DNA of 64,000 nucleotides from Ignavibacteria bacterium (GCA_025612245.1 JAAXKQ010000016.1:1-64000); one strand, 5' to 3'; positions 26,721 through 35,326 are shown, counted from the stretch's first letter. Notes: generated by a model from the letters alone, not told the origin. A program made the numbers and translations.

Positions 26721-29288
26721 ATGAAAGCTTACCTGTTAAGGGTACTTGTGCTCTTAATCCTTCTTGCTTATTACTTTGTCAACATTTCAATCCTGTCGCA
26801 TGACTTTGTCTATGCCGAAAATTTCGACAGCAACACACTTTCAGTAAAGCCCTGGATTTCAAATGCCGGCTACACGGTAAACTACCTGGGCCCGAGCAGC
26901 GAAAAGAAATTTGAAGGGAGGAACACACTAAAGTTTGACGTCACCCTCCATGGCGACAGCCAGAAGGAATGCTATTACTACTGGGTAATTCCAATAAGGG
27001 TTAAGTTCCACGGCAACCTGAATTATTCGGCCGAAGTGTGGGCCGACAGCGCGGCTTCCAGGCTTCTGAGCATGGGATTTAGCTTTATATATCCTCCTGC
27101 GCGCTCAAAATATAATTCTCAGCTAAACTCCCGGAACAACTGGTCGAGCCTCTCAGGCACCATAACCGAAGAGCAGCTGAATAACGAGGCCAATTTCTAT
27201 AACAGCGCTTCTTTGGCCACTTCTTACATACGCGGGCGGGAGCTCGAACGCTTCGGCATCTTCCTCAGGGGAAAAGGGGAGCAAAGGGTTACATTTTACC
27301 TGGGAAAGCTTGAGCTTAAAGGGAGAACCTTTAACATATCCGACCTTCAGAAATACCTTAAAAAAGAGTGGAATAGCTATTTCTCCAGGCTGAGCATGGC
27401 TTCGGAAAACACCCGGGACCTGCAGAGCCTTCCCTTGATACCTGATTTGAGGGAAAAGTCACTCTCTCCGGCCGGGCAGAGGTTCTTAAATGAGCTCTAT
27501 GAAGACAGGAGTAAAATTGAGCAGCTTTTTAGCGACGGCCCGGACGGAAGGAGCCTCTCGGATGAAAGCCTGCGGCATCTGGGCTCTTTACTGAACAACT
27601 ATTCCTCCAAAATCGAACTCCTGAAGACTGATGCCTCAGACCCGGCTGCAAGGGCCATGTTCTTTTCTTTCCCTGCAACCAGGTCTAACAGGCTTACAGG
27701 CATGAATCTGCCCGACGGGATCTCAGAGCTGAAAAAAATCTCGGCCAAAGGCACTCCCGGTGAATACCTCTCACTTACTTTCCTGCTGCAGCCAAAGGGT
27801 GAACTGAAAAATGTTTCCATGAGCTGGAGCAATTTTATGACGCAGGGCGATAAGCTTTCAGACAGGAAAGCTTCCACACGGAAAGTTCCCGTAAAAAGCA
27901 GGCAGCTAATCGACTCTGGCGCTCTGGATGTATCCATTGCAAAGGTATGGTTCCAGGCTGGAGTAAAATCCACCGAAACCGATAAGAAAATTCTGACACA
28001 GGAGCTCCTGGTAAAAAACGACAGCCTGGTAAGGGTTAATTACGAGGATAAGTCAAATTACCTGTTGGTCAAAGATGAATTTGGAAAAAGAAAATACATA
28101 GACATCAGCTCCCCGGACGCGAAATTCCCGGACAATGTTTCCGTAGAAGACAGCCGGAGCCTCCTGCCTTTTAATCTGGATGGAAAAACAAACAGACAGG
28201 TCTGGCTTACAATGCATATACCCGAGGACGCAAAACCTGGCAAATATACCTCAATCTTTAGGGTCTCCTCACTGGAGGGAAAACTTATAGAATTCCCGGT
28301 TGAAATTGATGTCCTTCCCTTTAAGCTGGATGAGTCGCGCATAATTTATTCTCTTTACTACCACGGAGCACTGAGGGACTGGAAGCTGAGGCATTTTAAC
28401 TGCATGGATAAAACTCCCGAACAGCTTTACCTTGAATTAAAGGATATGAAAGAGCACGGGGTGCTTTACCCGAATAATTACCAGGAGATCAGGCACATTG
28501 AGGAAAATATTGCTATTCGAGACCGCGTGGGGCTCCCGAAGGACAGGTTCTTTAGCACGATACTGGACTGGTTTAAGGGGCCTCCAATAAACGCTCAGCA
28601 GATGAATGCCCTTAAGGCGAGGATACTGGAGTTTAAGTCGGTAGTGGAAAAAAACGGCTTTAAGGAGCTTTATATTTATGGCACGGATGAAGCCCGGGGA
28701 AAGGCTCTCCTGGAGCAGAGGCAGGGCTGGATGCTTGCGCATGAGCTCGGGGTCAAAATATTCGTGGCGGGCTATTATGAGACTTTCCAGGCGATGGGTG
28801 ACCTGCTTGATGCTGCTGTAATCCAGGGTCCCTTAAGTCCCGAACAGGCACACCTGTATCATTCCAAAGGTAACAAGATCTTTTCTTACTCAAACCCCCA
28901 GGTGGGGCAGGAGAACCCGGAGATCTATAGGCGCAACTTCGGAATAGCACTCCTTAAGGCGGGCTACGACGGCTGCATGAACTATGCCTACCAGAAAAAC
29001 TATAACTCAATGTGGAACGATTTCGATAATACGCGCTACCGCGAGGAGACGTTTACTTACCCAACAACAAATGGCCTCATTTCAACCGTGCAGTGGGAAG
29101 GCTTCCGTCAGGGGATAACTGACGTGCGTTACCTTTCTACACTGCTTAACAGGATTGATGCCCTGAAGTCGAGGGGAGAGAATGTCACTGCACTGGAGGA
29201 CTGGGTGAGCTCCATCGACACTTCGGGTGACCTGGATCTCCTGCGCGAAGAGATTATTAGGAAAATTCTCTCCATTAAGCCCCTTTGA
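26721..29288 (+). CDS. DUF4091 glycoside-hydrolase-like protein
   Basis: Large exported or membrane-anchored protein (855 residues). One N-terminal hydrophobic helix (LLRVLVLLILLAYYFVNISIL) is a signal anchor or uncleaved signal peptide. The first half looks like a beta-rich carbohydrate-binding region. The second half is a TIM-barrel-like DUF4091 domain, with LYIYGTDEA near residue 650 and TTNGLISTVQWEGFRQGITDVRY near 790-812. DUF4091 proteins are thought to be glycoside hydrolases, but activity is not defined. As the last gene of the exopolysaccharide locus, 57 bases after the initiating transferase, it may trim or modify the polymer. Confidence 0.78.
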   Translation: MKAYLLRVLVLLILLAYYFVNISILSHDFVYAENFDSNTLSVKPWISNAGYTVNYLGPSSEKKFEGRNTLKFDVTLHGDSQKECYYYWVIPIRVKFHGNLNYSAEVWADSAASRLLSMGFSFIYPPARSKYNSQLNSRNNWSSLSGTITEEQLNNEANFYNSASLATSYIRGRELERFGIFLRGKGEQRVTFYLGKLELKGRTFNISDLQKYLKKEWNSYFSRLSMASENTRDLQSLPLIPDLREKSLSPAGQRFLNELYEDRSKIEQLFSDGPDGRSLSDESLRHLGSLLNNYSSKIELLKTDASDPAARAMFFSFPATRSNRLTGMNLPDGISELKKISAKGTPGEYLSLTFLLQPKGELKNVSMSWSNFMTQGDKLSDRKASTRKVPVKSRQLIDSGALDVSIAKVWFQAGVKSTETDKKILTQELLVKNDSLVRVNYEDKSNYLLVKDEFGKRKYIDISSPDAKFPDNVSVEDSRSLLPFNLDGKTNRQVWLTMHIPEDAKPGKYTSIFRVSSLEGKLIEFPVEIDVLPFKLDESRIIYSLYYHGALRDWKLRHFNCMDKTPEQLYLELKDMKEHGVLYPNNYQEIRHIEENIAIRDRVGLPKDRFFSTILDWFKGPPINAQQMNALKARILEFKSVVEKNGFKELYIYGTDEARGKALLEQRQGWMLAHELGVKIFVAGYYETFQAMGDLLDAAVIQGPLSPEQAHLYHSKGNKIFSYSNPQVGQENPEIYRRNFGIALLKAGYDGCMNYAYQKNYNSMWNDFDNTRYREETFTYPTTNGLISTVQWEGFRQGITDVRYLSTLLNRIDALKSRGENVTALEDWVSSIDTSGDLDLLREEIIRKILSIKPL

Positions 29289-29300
29289 ACCAAAAGTGCC

Positions 29301-29320
29301 GGGGGGAAATCTTTCCCCCC
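29301..29320 (+). terminator. G6A3/T3C6 palindrome at the end of the exopolysaccharide locus
   Basis: Six G and three A pair with three T and six C around a TC centre, flanked by TGCC and GGCA that can extend the stem. No T-run follows, so it may be a 3' stabilising hairpin rather than an intrinsic terminator. Confidence 0.35.
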
Positions 29321-29446
29321 TCCCTGGCATATCATCACTTCTCCTTAAGAAGACTGCATTTTTCTTCCCCTCGTTAGGAAAAATACCTGCTTTTTCGTAT
29401 TTTTAAGGTCTATGAAACAGGTATTTCACACATTCTATTAGCTCAC

Positions 29447-29479
29447 AAAAAGACGCATGTCCTTTGTATGTCTTTTTTT
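29447..29479 (+). terminator. Intrinsic terminator before prfC
   Basis: An AGACGCATG arm pairs with GTATGTCT with one mismatch, followed by a run of seven T. It lies about 160 bases after the DUF4091 gene and would end the exopolysaccharide transcript. Confidence 0.6.
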
Positions 29480-29629
29480 CTCTCTCTGCCACTGAGCAGA
29501 AATAAAAAAAGCCCAAGTAAATAATCTACAATTTTTTTTGGAATTTTAGCCGCGGCTGTGGTGTTATATGCCATAGTTGTGCCGGAAATAAAATCAGGTT
29601 TTCAAGAAGGAGCAAATCAGCTTTAGAAT

Positions 29630-31219
29630 ATGAGTATTCAGAAAGAAATAAATAAAAGAAGAACACTGGCAATAATAAGCCACCCGGATGCAGGCAAAAC
29701 TACACTGACCGAGAAATTCCTCCTCTTTGGAGGCGCAATTCAGACTGCAGGAGCCGTTAAGTCCAATAAAATCAAGAAAAGCGCCACGAGTGACTTTATG
29801 GAAATCGAGAGGCAAAGAGGCATTTCCGTTGCCACCTCTGTAATGTCTTTTGACTATAAGGACATCAAGATAAACCTGCTCGATACTCCGGGCCACAAGG
29901 ATTTTGCCGAGGATACCTACAGGACGCTTACGGCAGTTGACAGCGTAATTCTTGTCATAGACAGCGTCAAGGGCGTTGAGCCTCAGACTGAAAGGCTGAT
30001 GGAAGTCTGCCGTATGCGTAAGACGCCGGTTATAATATTTATAAATAAGCTCGACCGCGAGGGGCGCGATCCTTTTGAACTCCTGGATGAACTGGAAGAC
30101 AAGCTCTCCATCAGGGTGCGCCCTTTGAGCTGGCCGGTCGGAAAGGGCTTTATGTTCAAGGGGGTCTATAACCTTTACGACAAAAGCTTTAACCTCTTCC
30201 GCCCGAATAAGACGACGCTTGACGACAACCTGATTGTGGTTCCGGACCTGGAAGACGAAATACTGGAAGAAAAGCTGGGCAGCGAACCCCTCAAGCAGCT
30301 GAAGGAAGACGTGGCACTCATTGAAGGCGTTTATGATGCCTTCGACAGGCAGAAATACCTTGAAGGCGAGCTCGCCCCGGTATTCTTCGGCAGCGCCATA
30401 AATAATTTCGGCGTCAAGGAGCTCCTGGATACCTGTATTCAAGTTACCCCTACACCCCGCGGAAGGGAAACCGACAGGCGCATGATTAATCCCGGCGAGG
30501 AGCAGTTCAGCGGCTTTGTTTTTAAGATCCACGCTAACCTGGATCCAAAGCACCGCGACCGCATTGCATTCCTCAGGATCTGCTCTGGCAAGTTTGAAAG
30601 AAATAAGTTCTTCCACCACGTAAGGCTCGATAAAAGCCTCAGGTTCTCAAGCCCTGCAACTTTCATGGCGCAGGAGAAAAACCTCGTCGAAGAAGCCTAT
30701 CCGGGCGACGTGGTCGGGCTCTACGACACGGGTAACTTTAAGATTGGCGACGCGCTGACCGAAGGTGAAAACCTGGTATTCAAGGGAATTCCTAGCTTTT
30801 CACCCGAGATATTCAAGGAGCTCATAAATACCGACCCCATGAAGACAAAACAGCTTGAGAAGGGGATTCAGCAGCTTACAGACGAAGGCGTTGCACAGCT
30901 TTTTGTTCAGCACCTGGGAAACAGGAAAATTGTTGGAACCGTGGGAGAACTCCAGTTCGACGTCATTCAGTACCGACTGCTCCATGAATACTCCGCTTCC
31001 TGCCGCTTCAGGACGCTTAACTTCTTTAAGGCGTGCTGGATTACTTCGGATGATGAAAAGAAAATTGAGGATTTCATTCGTTATAAGCCTGAGAACATTG
31101 CGCAGGATAAAGACGGCAACCTGGTATATTTTGCCGAGTCGGAATGGCTTCTGAATAAGGCAATAGAGAATAATCCGGCTATTCAGTTCCACTTTAATTC
31201 AGAGTTTAAGGTAAACTAA
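29630..31219 (+). CDS. prfC: Peptide chain release factor 3
   Basis: Translational GTPase that removes RF1 or RF2 from the ribosome after peptide release. The P-loop SHPDAGKT lies at residues 17-24, followed by switch region [22 protein letters not shown], and the guanine-specificity motif [16 protein letters not shown]; the last part separates RF3 from EF-G. The C-terminal domain ends with YFAESEWLL, typical of RF3. Length of 529 residues is normal. It is a single-gene unit, with a terminator on each side. Confidence 0.96.
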   Translation: MSIQKEINKRRTLAIISHPDAGKTTLTEKFLLFGGAIQTAGAVKSNKIKKSATSDFMEIERQRGISVATSVMSFDYKDIKINLLDTPGHKDFAEDTYRTLTAVDSVILVIDSVKGVEPQTERLMEVCRMRKTPVIIFINKLDREGRDPFELLDELEDKLSIRVRPLSWPVGKGFMFKGVYNLYDKSFNLFRPNKTTLDDNLIVVPDLEDEILEEKLGSEPLKQLKEDVALIEGVYDAFDRQKYLEGELAPVFFGSAINNFGVKELLDTCIQVTPTPRGRETDRRMINPGEEQFSGFVFKIHANLDPKHRDRIAFLRICSGKFERNKFFHHVRLDKSLRFSSPATFMAQEKNLVEEAYPGDVVGLYDTGNFKIGDALTEGENLVFKGIPSFSPEIFKELINTDPMKTKQLEKGIQQLTDEGVAQLFVQHLGNRKIVGTVGELQFDVIQYRLLHEYSASCRFRTLNFFKACWITSDDEKKIEDFIRYKPENIAQDKDGNLVYFAESEWLLNKAIENNPAIQFHFNSEFKVN

Positions 31220-31236
31220 ATAATTTCATAAATTGC

Positions 31237-31273
31237 AAAAAAAAGCCGGCCTTAATTCAAGCCGGCTTTTTTT
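31237..31273. terminator. Bidirectional intrinsic terminator
   Basis: An A-run, then GCCGGC, a ten-base loop, GCCGGC and seven T. It serves prfC on the plus strand and the Spy-like gene on the minus strand. Confidence 0.92.
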
Positions 31274-31297
31274 ATGTCTCTTTTTGTGCAGAGGGTT

Positions 31298-31816
31298 TTA
31301 GCCTTTGTTTTCGGGTGCCATTTTACCGTGCCCCTGCATCATGCCTTTTCCCTGCATCATGCCCCTGCCGCGGCGCATGCCTTTCATGCCTTCTCCTCTT
31401 CTCTGTCCATTGAGCATAGGAGCAGTCTTACGGAAAGTCTCCTTCTGCTGGTCGTTAAGAAGGCTATAGATCTGAAACCAGTGCTTAATTGATGAGGCCT
31501 TCATATCGGCCTGCATGTCGCTAACCTTCTTTGTAAGGTCCAGAACCTTATTCTCATTTACGTCCTTATTCAGGAAGAGATTTTTTATCTCAAGCCTTGT
31601 CTTTGCAACGTCGGACCTATAATCAATCATCTGTTTCTGGTGCTCAAGTCTAAGCTTTGCTATCTGGTCTTTCTGATCCTGTGTAAGGTTAAGCTCCTGA
31701 AGCATCTTCTGGCGGCCCTGAAATTTGCCCTGACCCTTTGCCTGTGCAAACATGCTTCCCAGGGGCAAAATAGCAACTAAGGCTACTGCAATAATATTTA
31801 TTATCTGCCTTTTCAT
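31298..31816 (-). CDS. Spy/CpxP-like periplasmic protein with Met/Gly-rich tail
   Basis: Small secreted protein (172 residues) with a signal peptide ending in GSMFAQA. It has the helical LTxxQ repeats of the Spy/CpxP/ZraP family: ELNLTQDQKDQIAKL near residue 41 and YSLLNDQQKETF near 120. Family members act as periplasmic chaperones or metal sensors. The C-terminal tail is rich in Met, Gly, His and basic residues (GRGMMQGKGMMQGHGK), suggesting metal binding. It is transcribed away from an ECF sigma gene whose operon encodes a second Spy-like protein, so co-regulation is likely. Start is an ATG after AAAGGAGAA. Confidence 0.85.
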   Translation of the reverse strand: MKRQIINIIAVALVAILPLGSMFAQAKGQGKFQGRQKMLQELNLTQDQKDQIAKLRLEHQKQMIDYRSDVAKTRLEIKNLFLNKDVNENKVLDLTKKVSDMQADMKASSIKHWFQIYSLLNDQQKETFRKTAPMLNGQRRGEGMKGMRRGRGMMQGKGMMQGHGKMAPENKG

Positions 31817-31865
31817 TTTTAATTCTCCTTTGTTATTTTAAGGTATCGTTTTAATGTTTTTTTTT

Positions 31866-31927
31866 ACCAGGCTGGATCCAGATAAATATCATTCTTGAAT
31901 ATTTACACTATTTGGACACAGCCTGGT
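31866..31927. promoter_or_regulatory. Inverted repeat between the divergent Spy-like and ECF sigma genes
   Basis: ACCAGGCTG (31866-31874) and its exact reverse complement CAGCCTGGT (31919-31927) are separated by 44 bases. The left arm overlaps a second palindrome, CTGGATCCAG (31872-31881). The pair lies in the only promoter-bearing gap of this stress locus, so it could be a looped operator or a structured leader. Confidence 0.4.
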
Positions 31928-32054
31928 CTTTTCTGGTTTAAAGGCAAGAGAAAAAATCATTACGGAAAAAATTCATGGGGGAGTCTCAGGCTGTCTATTT
32001 GTTTTAAACCTCCGGACGGTTATGTGTGTCTAATTTTTGAACTTGTAGAGTTAT

Positions 32055-32609
32055 ATGGCAGAAGATAAGGATTTTCAATACGTCAGGCGCTTCATTGATG
32101 GAGACGAAATGGCCTTTAATCTGTTGGTGCAGAAGTACCAGCAGAAAATTTACTGGCATGCCAGACGTATGTTGGGAAACCATATGGATGCCGACGAAGT
32201 TACGCAGGAAGTTCTGATTGTCCTTTATAACAAGCTGAAAAGCTTTAACTTTAAGTCTTCGCTCTTTACCTGGATCTACAGGATTACTGCAACCAGGAGT
32301 ATCAACCAGCTTAATAAAAGAAAACTGAAGAGATTTCTTTTTATTGAGGACTCGGATTACGATACGCTTAAGGACAGCGGGGACATTATTGGTGAGATTG
32401 AGAATAAAGAGAAAGTAAATAAACTGGACAATATATTAAAGCAGCTTCCCGTTAAGCAAAGGGAAGTGTTCATACTAAGGAATTTTGATGAATTGTCATA
32501 TGAAGAGATAGCTGAGATAACGGGGAAAAGTGTTGGCGGCCTTAAGGCCAATTACTTTCACGCTTTGAAGAAAGTAACGGAGATGATGGGGAAAAATGAA
32601 AACGAATGA
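32055..32609 (+). CDS. ECF-type RNA polymerase sigma factor
   Basis: Sigma-70 family factor of the ECF group (184 residues). Region 2 carries LVQKYQQKIYWHARRM, then DADEVTQEVLIVLYNKL and LFTWIYRITATRSINQL for core and -10 contact. Region 4 has LPVKQREVFILRNFDELSYEEIAEI followed by a helix-turn-helix (GKSVGGLKANYFHALKK) for -35 binding. The 3' end overlaps the next gene, a membrane protein that looks like its anti-sigma factor, by 14 bases. Such pairs control envelope or metal stress responses. Confidence 0.93.
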   Translation: MAEDKDFQYVRRFIDGDEMAFNLLVQKYQQKIYWHARRMLGNHMDADEVTQEVLIVLYNKLKSFNFKSSLFTWIYRITATRSINQLNKRKLKRFLFIEDSDYDTLKDSGDIIGEIENKEKVNKLDNILKQLPVKQREVFILRNFDELSYEEIAEITGKSVGGLKANYFHALKKVTEMMGKNENE

Positions 32610-33237
32610 TGAAATATTAAAGTATCTTGCAGGCTTGCTCTCTGAAGAGGAGAAAAGGGAGTTCGAGCTCAGGATGGAAAATTCACCTTCACTAAGAAAA
32701 GAGCTGGAGAGGAAGGCATCTTACTTAAAGGAGCTCAAGGCTTTGGGCAGCGTTGAAGCCGATACGCATTACTTCGAACAGCTCCTGCCCCAGCTGAGGC
32801 AGAAAAAGCTGCAGCAGAAGACCTCCTTGGGAAAAAAGAGAACCTTCAGGCTTTATCCCAGGCTTGCTTATATTGTGCCAATTCTGGCCGTAATAGCTTT
32901 CTTATTGTTTAAGCCTTCGCCTTATAACCCGACTTTCAAGAAGAACACGGCTCCTGCTCCTCCGGCAGAGCTTACAAGGGAAGTAAGCCGGATGAACGAA
33001 CAGACCAAGAGGGAACTGGCAGGCAGCCTGATGGAAAACGAAACCGGTACTACAATTCAGCCCGAGTCACTTCCTGATAATGCGGCTGAGGCCGTGGAAA
33101 ATACGCTGGGCGAGGAATTATATGCCGGAAGCGATTCAAAAGCACAGTATATAGACACCGACGAACTGATGAACTCAATTTCAAATGATGAAGCCGAGGA
33201 TATTTACCAGGCTATGATAAATAAAAAGATTCTTTAG
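32596..33237 (+). CDS. Probable membrane-bound anti-sigma factor
   Basis: Protein of 213 residues with a cytoplasmic N terminus (NDEILKYLAGLLSEEEKREFEL), one transmembrane helix at about residues 88-106 (YPRLAYIVPILAVIAFLLF) and an acidic periplasmic part. The N-terminal helical bundle beginning with a short DEILKYLAG-type helix is typical of Bacteroidota-type anti-sigma proteins. No HxxxCxxC zinc motif is present. Overlap with the sigma gene and the following Spy-like gene support the role; no family signature proves it. Confidence 0.7.
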   Translation: MKTNDEILKYLAGLLSEEEKREFELRMENSPSLRKELERKASYLKELKALGSVEADTHYFEQLLPQLRQKKLQQKTSLGKKRTFRLYPRLAYIVPILAVIAFLLFKPSPYNPTFKKNTAPAPPAELTREVSRMNEQTKRELAGSLMENETGTTIQPESLPDNAAEAVENTLGEELYAGSDSKAQYIDTDELMNSISNDEAEDIYQAMINKKIL

Positions 33238-33245
33238 GAGAAGAA

Positions 33246-33728
33246 ATGAAAGTTGTACTTATGGTTCTCATCCTTTTTGCCGCGTCTTTTGTTTCTGTCG
33301 TTGCACAGGGAAGAGGACCCATGTCGCAAAAGGCCCACGAAAAGATCAGCGAACTGGAAAAGCTAAAGCTCATGGAAACCCTGAACCTGGACGAATCCAA
33401 AATGGTCAAGTTCTTTGCACGCAGGAAGGAATTCCAGGATAAGATTCAGGACCTCAATAAGCAGAGAAACGACGTGCTCGACCAGGTGCAGAATGCCCTG
33501 AACAATGAGGGTAATTCCTCTAAAGACGAGCAGTATTACAAAAAATATGTCGAGAGCATTAAAACTATAGACCTTAATCTGGTCCGGGCAAGGAACGAAT
33601 ATTTCAATTCATTGAGGGATATACTCACACAAAAGCAGCTCGCAAAGCTGATGGTTTTCGAAAGGAACTTCAAAAAAGAACTCAGGGACATAATCTTCAA
33701 AGAAAGAAGAAAAAATATGCAGGATTGA
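33246..33728 (+). CDS. Spy/CpxP-like periplasmic protein in the ECF sigma operon
   Basis: Secreted helical protein (160 residues) with a signal peptide (VVLMVLILFAASFVSVVAQ). The body is mostly charged amphipathic helix, with LMETLNLDESKMVKFF and a second LTxxQ-like motif, ILTQKQLAKLMVFERNF. This is the layout of Spy/CpxP and CnrX-type sensors. It starts eight bases after the putative anti-sigma gene, so it probably senses a periplasmic signal and relieves sigma-factor inhibition; this is inference. Family membership is moderately secure. Confidence 0.7.
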   Translation: MKVVLMVLILFAASFVSVVAQGRGPMSQKAHEKISELEKLKLMETLNLDESKMVKFFARRKEFQDKIQDLNKQRNDVLDQVQNALNNEGNSSKDEQYYKKYVESIKTIDLNLVRARNEYFNSLRDILTQKQLAKLMVFERNFKKELRDIIFKERRKNMQD

Positions 33729-33739
33729 AAAAAAAAGTG

Positions 33740-33768
33740 TTGATTTTTTGGTAATCTAAGCATATTTT
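33740..33768 (+). promoter_or_regulatory. Sigma-70-like promoter of tRNA-Leu
   Basis: TTGATT (33740-33745), a 17-base spacer and TATTTT (33763-33768), ending 12 bases before the mature tRNA. The spacing is ideal for a stable RNA promoter. Confidence 0.55.
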
Positions 33769-33780
33769 TACTGTGCTAAT

Positions 33781-33864
33781 GCGGAAGTGGTGAAATTGGT
33801 ATACACGCTATCTTGAGGGGGTAGTGCCTTAATTGGCGTGCGGGTTCAAGTCCCGCCTTCCGCA
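33781..33864 (+). tRNA. tRNA-Leu (anticodon GAG)
   Basis: Acceptor arm GCGGAAG pairs with CTTCCGC, with discriminator A at 33864. The anticodon stem-loop is CTATC-TTGAGGG-GGTAG, so the anticodon is GAG. The long variable arm (TGCCTTAATTGGCGT) is that of a class II tRNA, and the T-arm reads GCGGGTTCAAGTCCCGC. No CCA is encoded. A terminator follows at once. Confidence 0.95.
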
Positions 33865-33869
33865 CTAAA

Positions 33870-33899
33870 GAAAAGCCTTTCTAAAAAGAAAGGCTTTTT
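33870..33899. terminator. Terminator shared by tRNA-Leu and the convergent outer-membrane gene
   Basis: AAAAGCCTTTCT and AGAAAGGCTTTT form a 12-base stem, with T-runs in both directions. Confidence 0.88.
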
Positions 33900-33935
33900 G
33901 CTTTTTAAATGCAGAATGCTTTTTAATTTGGCTTT

Positions 33936-34580
33936 TTATCTCTGATGATATAGCAAAACAAGCGTAAGTGTAAACGTATTAAATCCGCTCTCGTCACTCA
34001 TCTTCCCGAACAGGTTGACAAAGTTAAACTTAATCCCAGCATCCAGATCCAGCTGGCTCATAAGCCCTACGTCAACTCCGGCTCCAATACCCAGTCCCCA
34101 CCTTGCACGGCTGTCGCTCGAGAACTCCTGTGTGCCGTTTGGATATACCTTGTTAAAATTTGTCTTTCCCTGCGCATTCATCTGCAGTTCCAGGTTTGCA
34201 TATGGTGAAAGGCTGGACTGCTTGTTGAACAGGTATTCGGCCCCGAAAGCCACGGTAAAAATGCTTGTGGAGGTTTCAAGATCAATTGCTGTAGTCGGGT
34301 TTACAATTATATTGTCTTTGCTCCCGCTAATTGAGGTATAGATGAGCTGCCCTGTAAGCCTGAGGGGCAGCGGATCGAGCCCGAACTTGATCTTTCCTTC
34401 CAGGTGGTAGCCCGATTTGAGGCCCAGGCCGCTGCCCGAGGTGTCGATGTCGTTCGTATAGGAGCTTGGCCCTAGAACGTAGGTAAGCCCGCCTCCAAAG
34501 CCATATTTAATGTTTTGGGAATAAAGTACGGTAGAAAAACACGTTAAAAAGAATGCAAATACTGTAAGAACTCTTTTCAT
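33936..34580 (-). CDS. Outer-membrane beta-barrel protein, function unknown
   Basis: Small predicted barrel of 214 residues with a signal peptide (VLTVFAFFLTCFSTVLYSQ) and alternating hydrophobic/polar strands rich in Gly and aromatic residues. LGIGAGVDVGLMSQLDLDAGIKFNFV-like strands near the C terminus are typical of the OmpA/OmpX-like porin-family barrels of Bacteroidota. No ligand or enzyme motif is seen. It is monocistronic, ends at the terminator shared with tRNA-Leu and lies near a second small barrel gene, from which it is clearly different in sequence. Confidence 0.7.
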   Translation of the reverse strand: MKRVLTVFAFFLTCFSTVLYSQNIKYGFGGGLTYVLGPSSYTNDIDTSGSGLGLKSGYHLEGKIKFGLDPLPLRLTGQLIYTSISGSKDNIIVNPTTAIDLETSTSIFTVAFGAEYLFNKQSSLSPYANLELQMNAQGKTNFNKVYPNGTQEFSSDSRARWGLGIGAGVDVGLMSQLDLDAGIKFNFVNLFGKMSDESGFNTFTLTLVLLYHQR

Positions 34581-34689
34581 CTCGTCTCCTTTGCTGCTAA
34601 TACTAATAAAATAAAAGCAGGAATAATAAAGTAAAGAGCTTTATTTGTAGACATCTGTGCAGCTGGAAAGGGAATTGTTGGATGAAGGT

Positions 34690-34721
34690 AAAAGCCCTTT
34701 ATGAATTCATAAAGGGCTTTT
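34690..34721 (-). terminator. Terminator of the 34766 outer-membrane gene
   Basis: AAAAGCCCTTTATGAA is followed by its exact reverse complement, a perfect 32-base palindrome with a short T-run. It lies 44 bases after the minus-strand gene. Confidence 0.78.
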
Positions 34722-34765
34722 AGGCTTGAGGTCAGGCCTATATGAAAGAATACAATTTCACAATC

Positions 34766-35326
34766 TCAAAATTTATAGGCAATTCCTGCCGTAAGTATTC
34801 CAAGTCCGTAACCTAGTTCGCCGAAAGCGGCAAAATTCGGGCTAAAGAAGTAGCGCACACCGCCATGTACACCGAATACAGCGTAGCTTCCCGATGTATG
34901 GCCGTAAGAGGAAAGATATCCCGTGGGTTCGCTGAAGCTTACAATATTGTATCCCACCGTAACTCCTGCATACCCGTCCAGCTTCTCTATGTTTTCCAGG
35001 AAGTGGTATTCACCCCTTGCGCCAATGAGAAAATAGCTGTATTTCCAGGACCATCCCTGTTCAAAGTATCCGCCCCAGTCCTCCGTGGAGCTTGCATAGG
35101 CCAAAATTCCGCCGATGGAAATCTTGTCTTCTATTCCATACTGGAAACCCAGGCTGATAGGCGGAACACTGGCCGTGCCGTAAATGCCCGCTAAACCAAG
35201 GCCTATGCCTACTTGCCCAACCTGTGTATCTTTCTTAAAAGGATTGACTGACTGTGCAGGCGTGACAGTGGAAAACAGTATTAGTGCTACTAAAAGTGCT
35301 GCAAATACCTTAAAAGTTGATTTCAT
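34766..35326 (-). CDS. Small outer-membrane protein, function unknown
   Basis: Secreted protein of 186 residues with a signal peptide (FAALLVALILFSTVTPAQS) and repeated amphipathic strands (GQVGIGLGLAGIYG, PISLGFQYGIEDKISIGGIL), ending in ILTAGIAYKF with a C-terminal Phe. This fits an eight-stranded outer-membrane barrel. The gene has its own terminator and no coupled neighbour. No specific function can be inferred. Confidence 0.7.
   Translation of the reverse strand: MKSTFKVFAALLVALILFSTVTPAQSVNPFKKDTQVGQVGIGLGLAGIYGTASVPPISLGFQYGIEDKISIGGILAYASSTEDWGGYFEQGWSWKYSYFLIGARGEYHFLENIEKLDGYAGVTVGYNIVSFSEPTGYLSSYGHTSGSYAVFGVHGGVRYFFSPNFAAFGELGYGLGILTAGIAYKF

Larger units (their letters stand above)
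29289..29629 (+). other. Gap between the exopolysaccharide locus and prfC
   Basis: No gene was found. It holds a perfect GGGGGGAAATC-type palindrome at 29301-29320, a terminator at 29447-29479 and a 10-base palindrome AGCCGCGGCT at 29548-29557. The promoter of prfC probably lies in the last 100 bases, but no convincing box pair was identified. Confidence 0.5.

Noticed and set aside
29594-30619. Minus-strand open frame of 341 codons
   Set aside because: It lies almost fully antisense to prfC, which has complete motifs; the translation has no recognisable domain and repeats the codon shadow of the GTPase.
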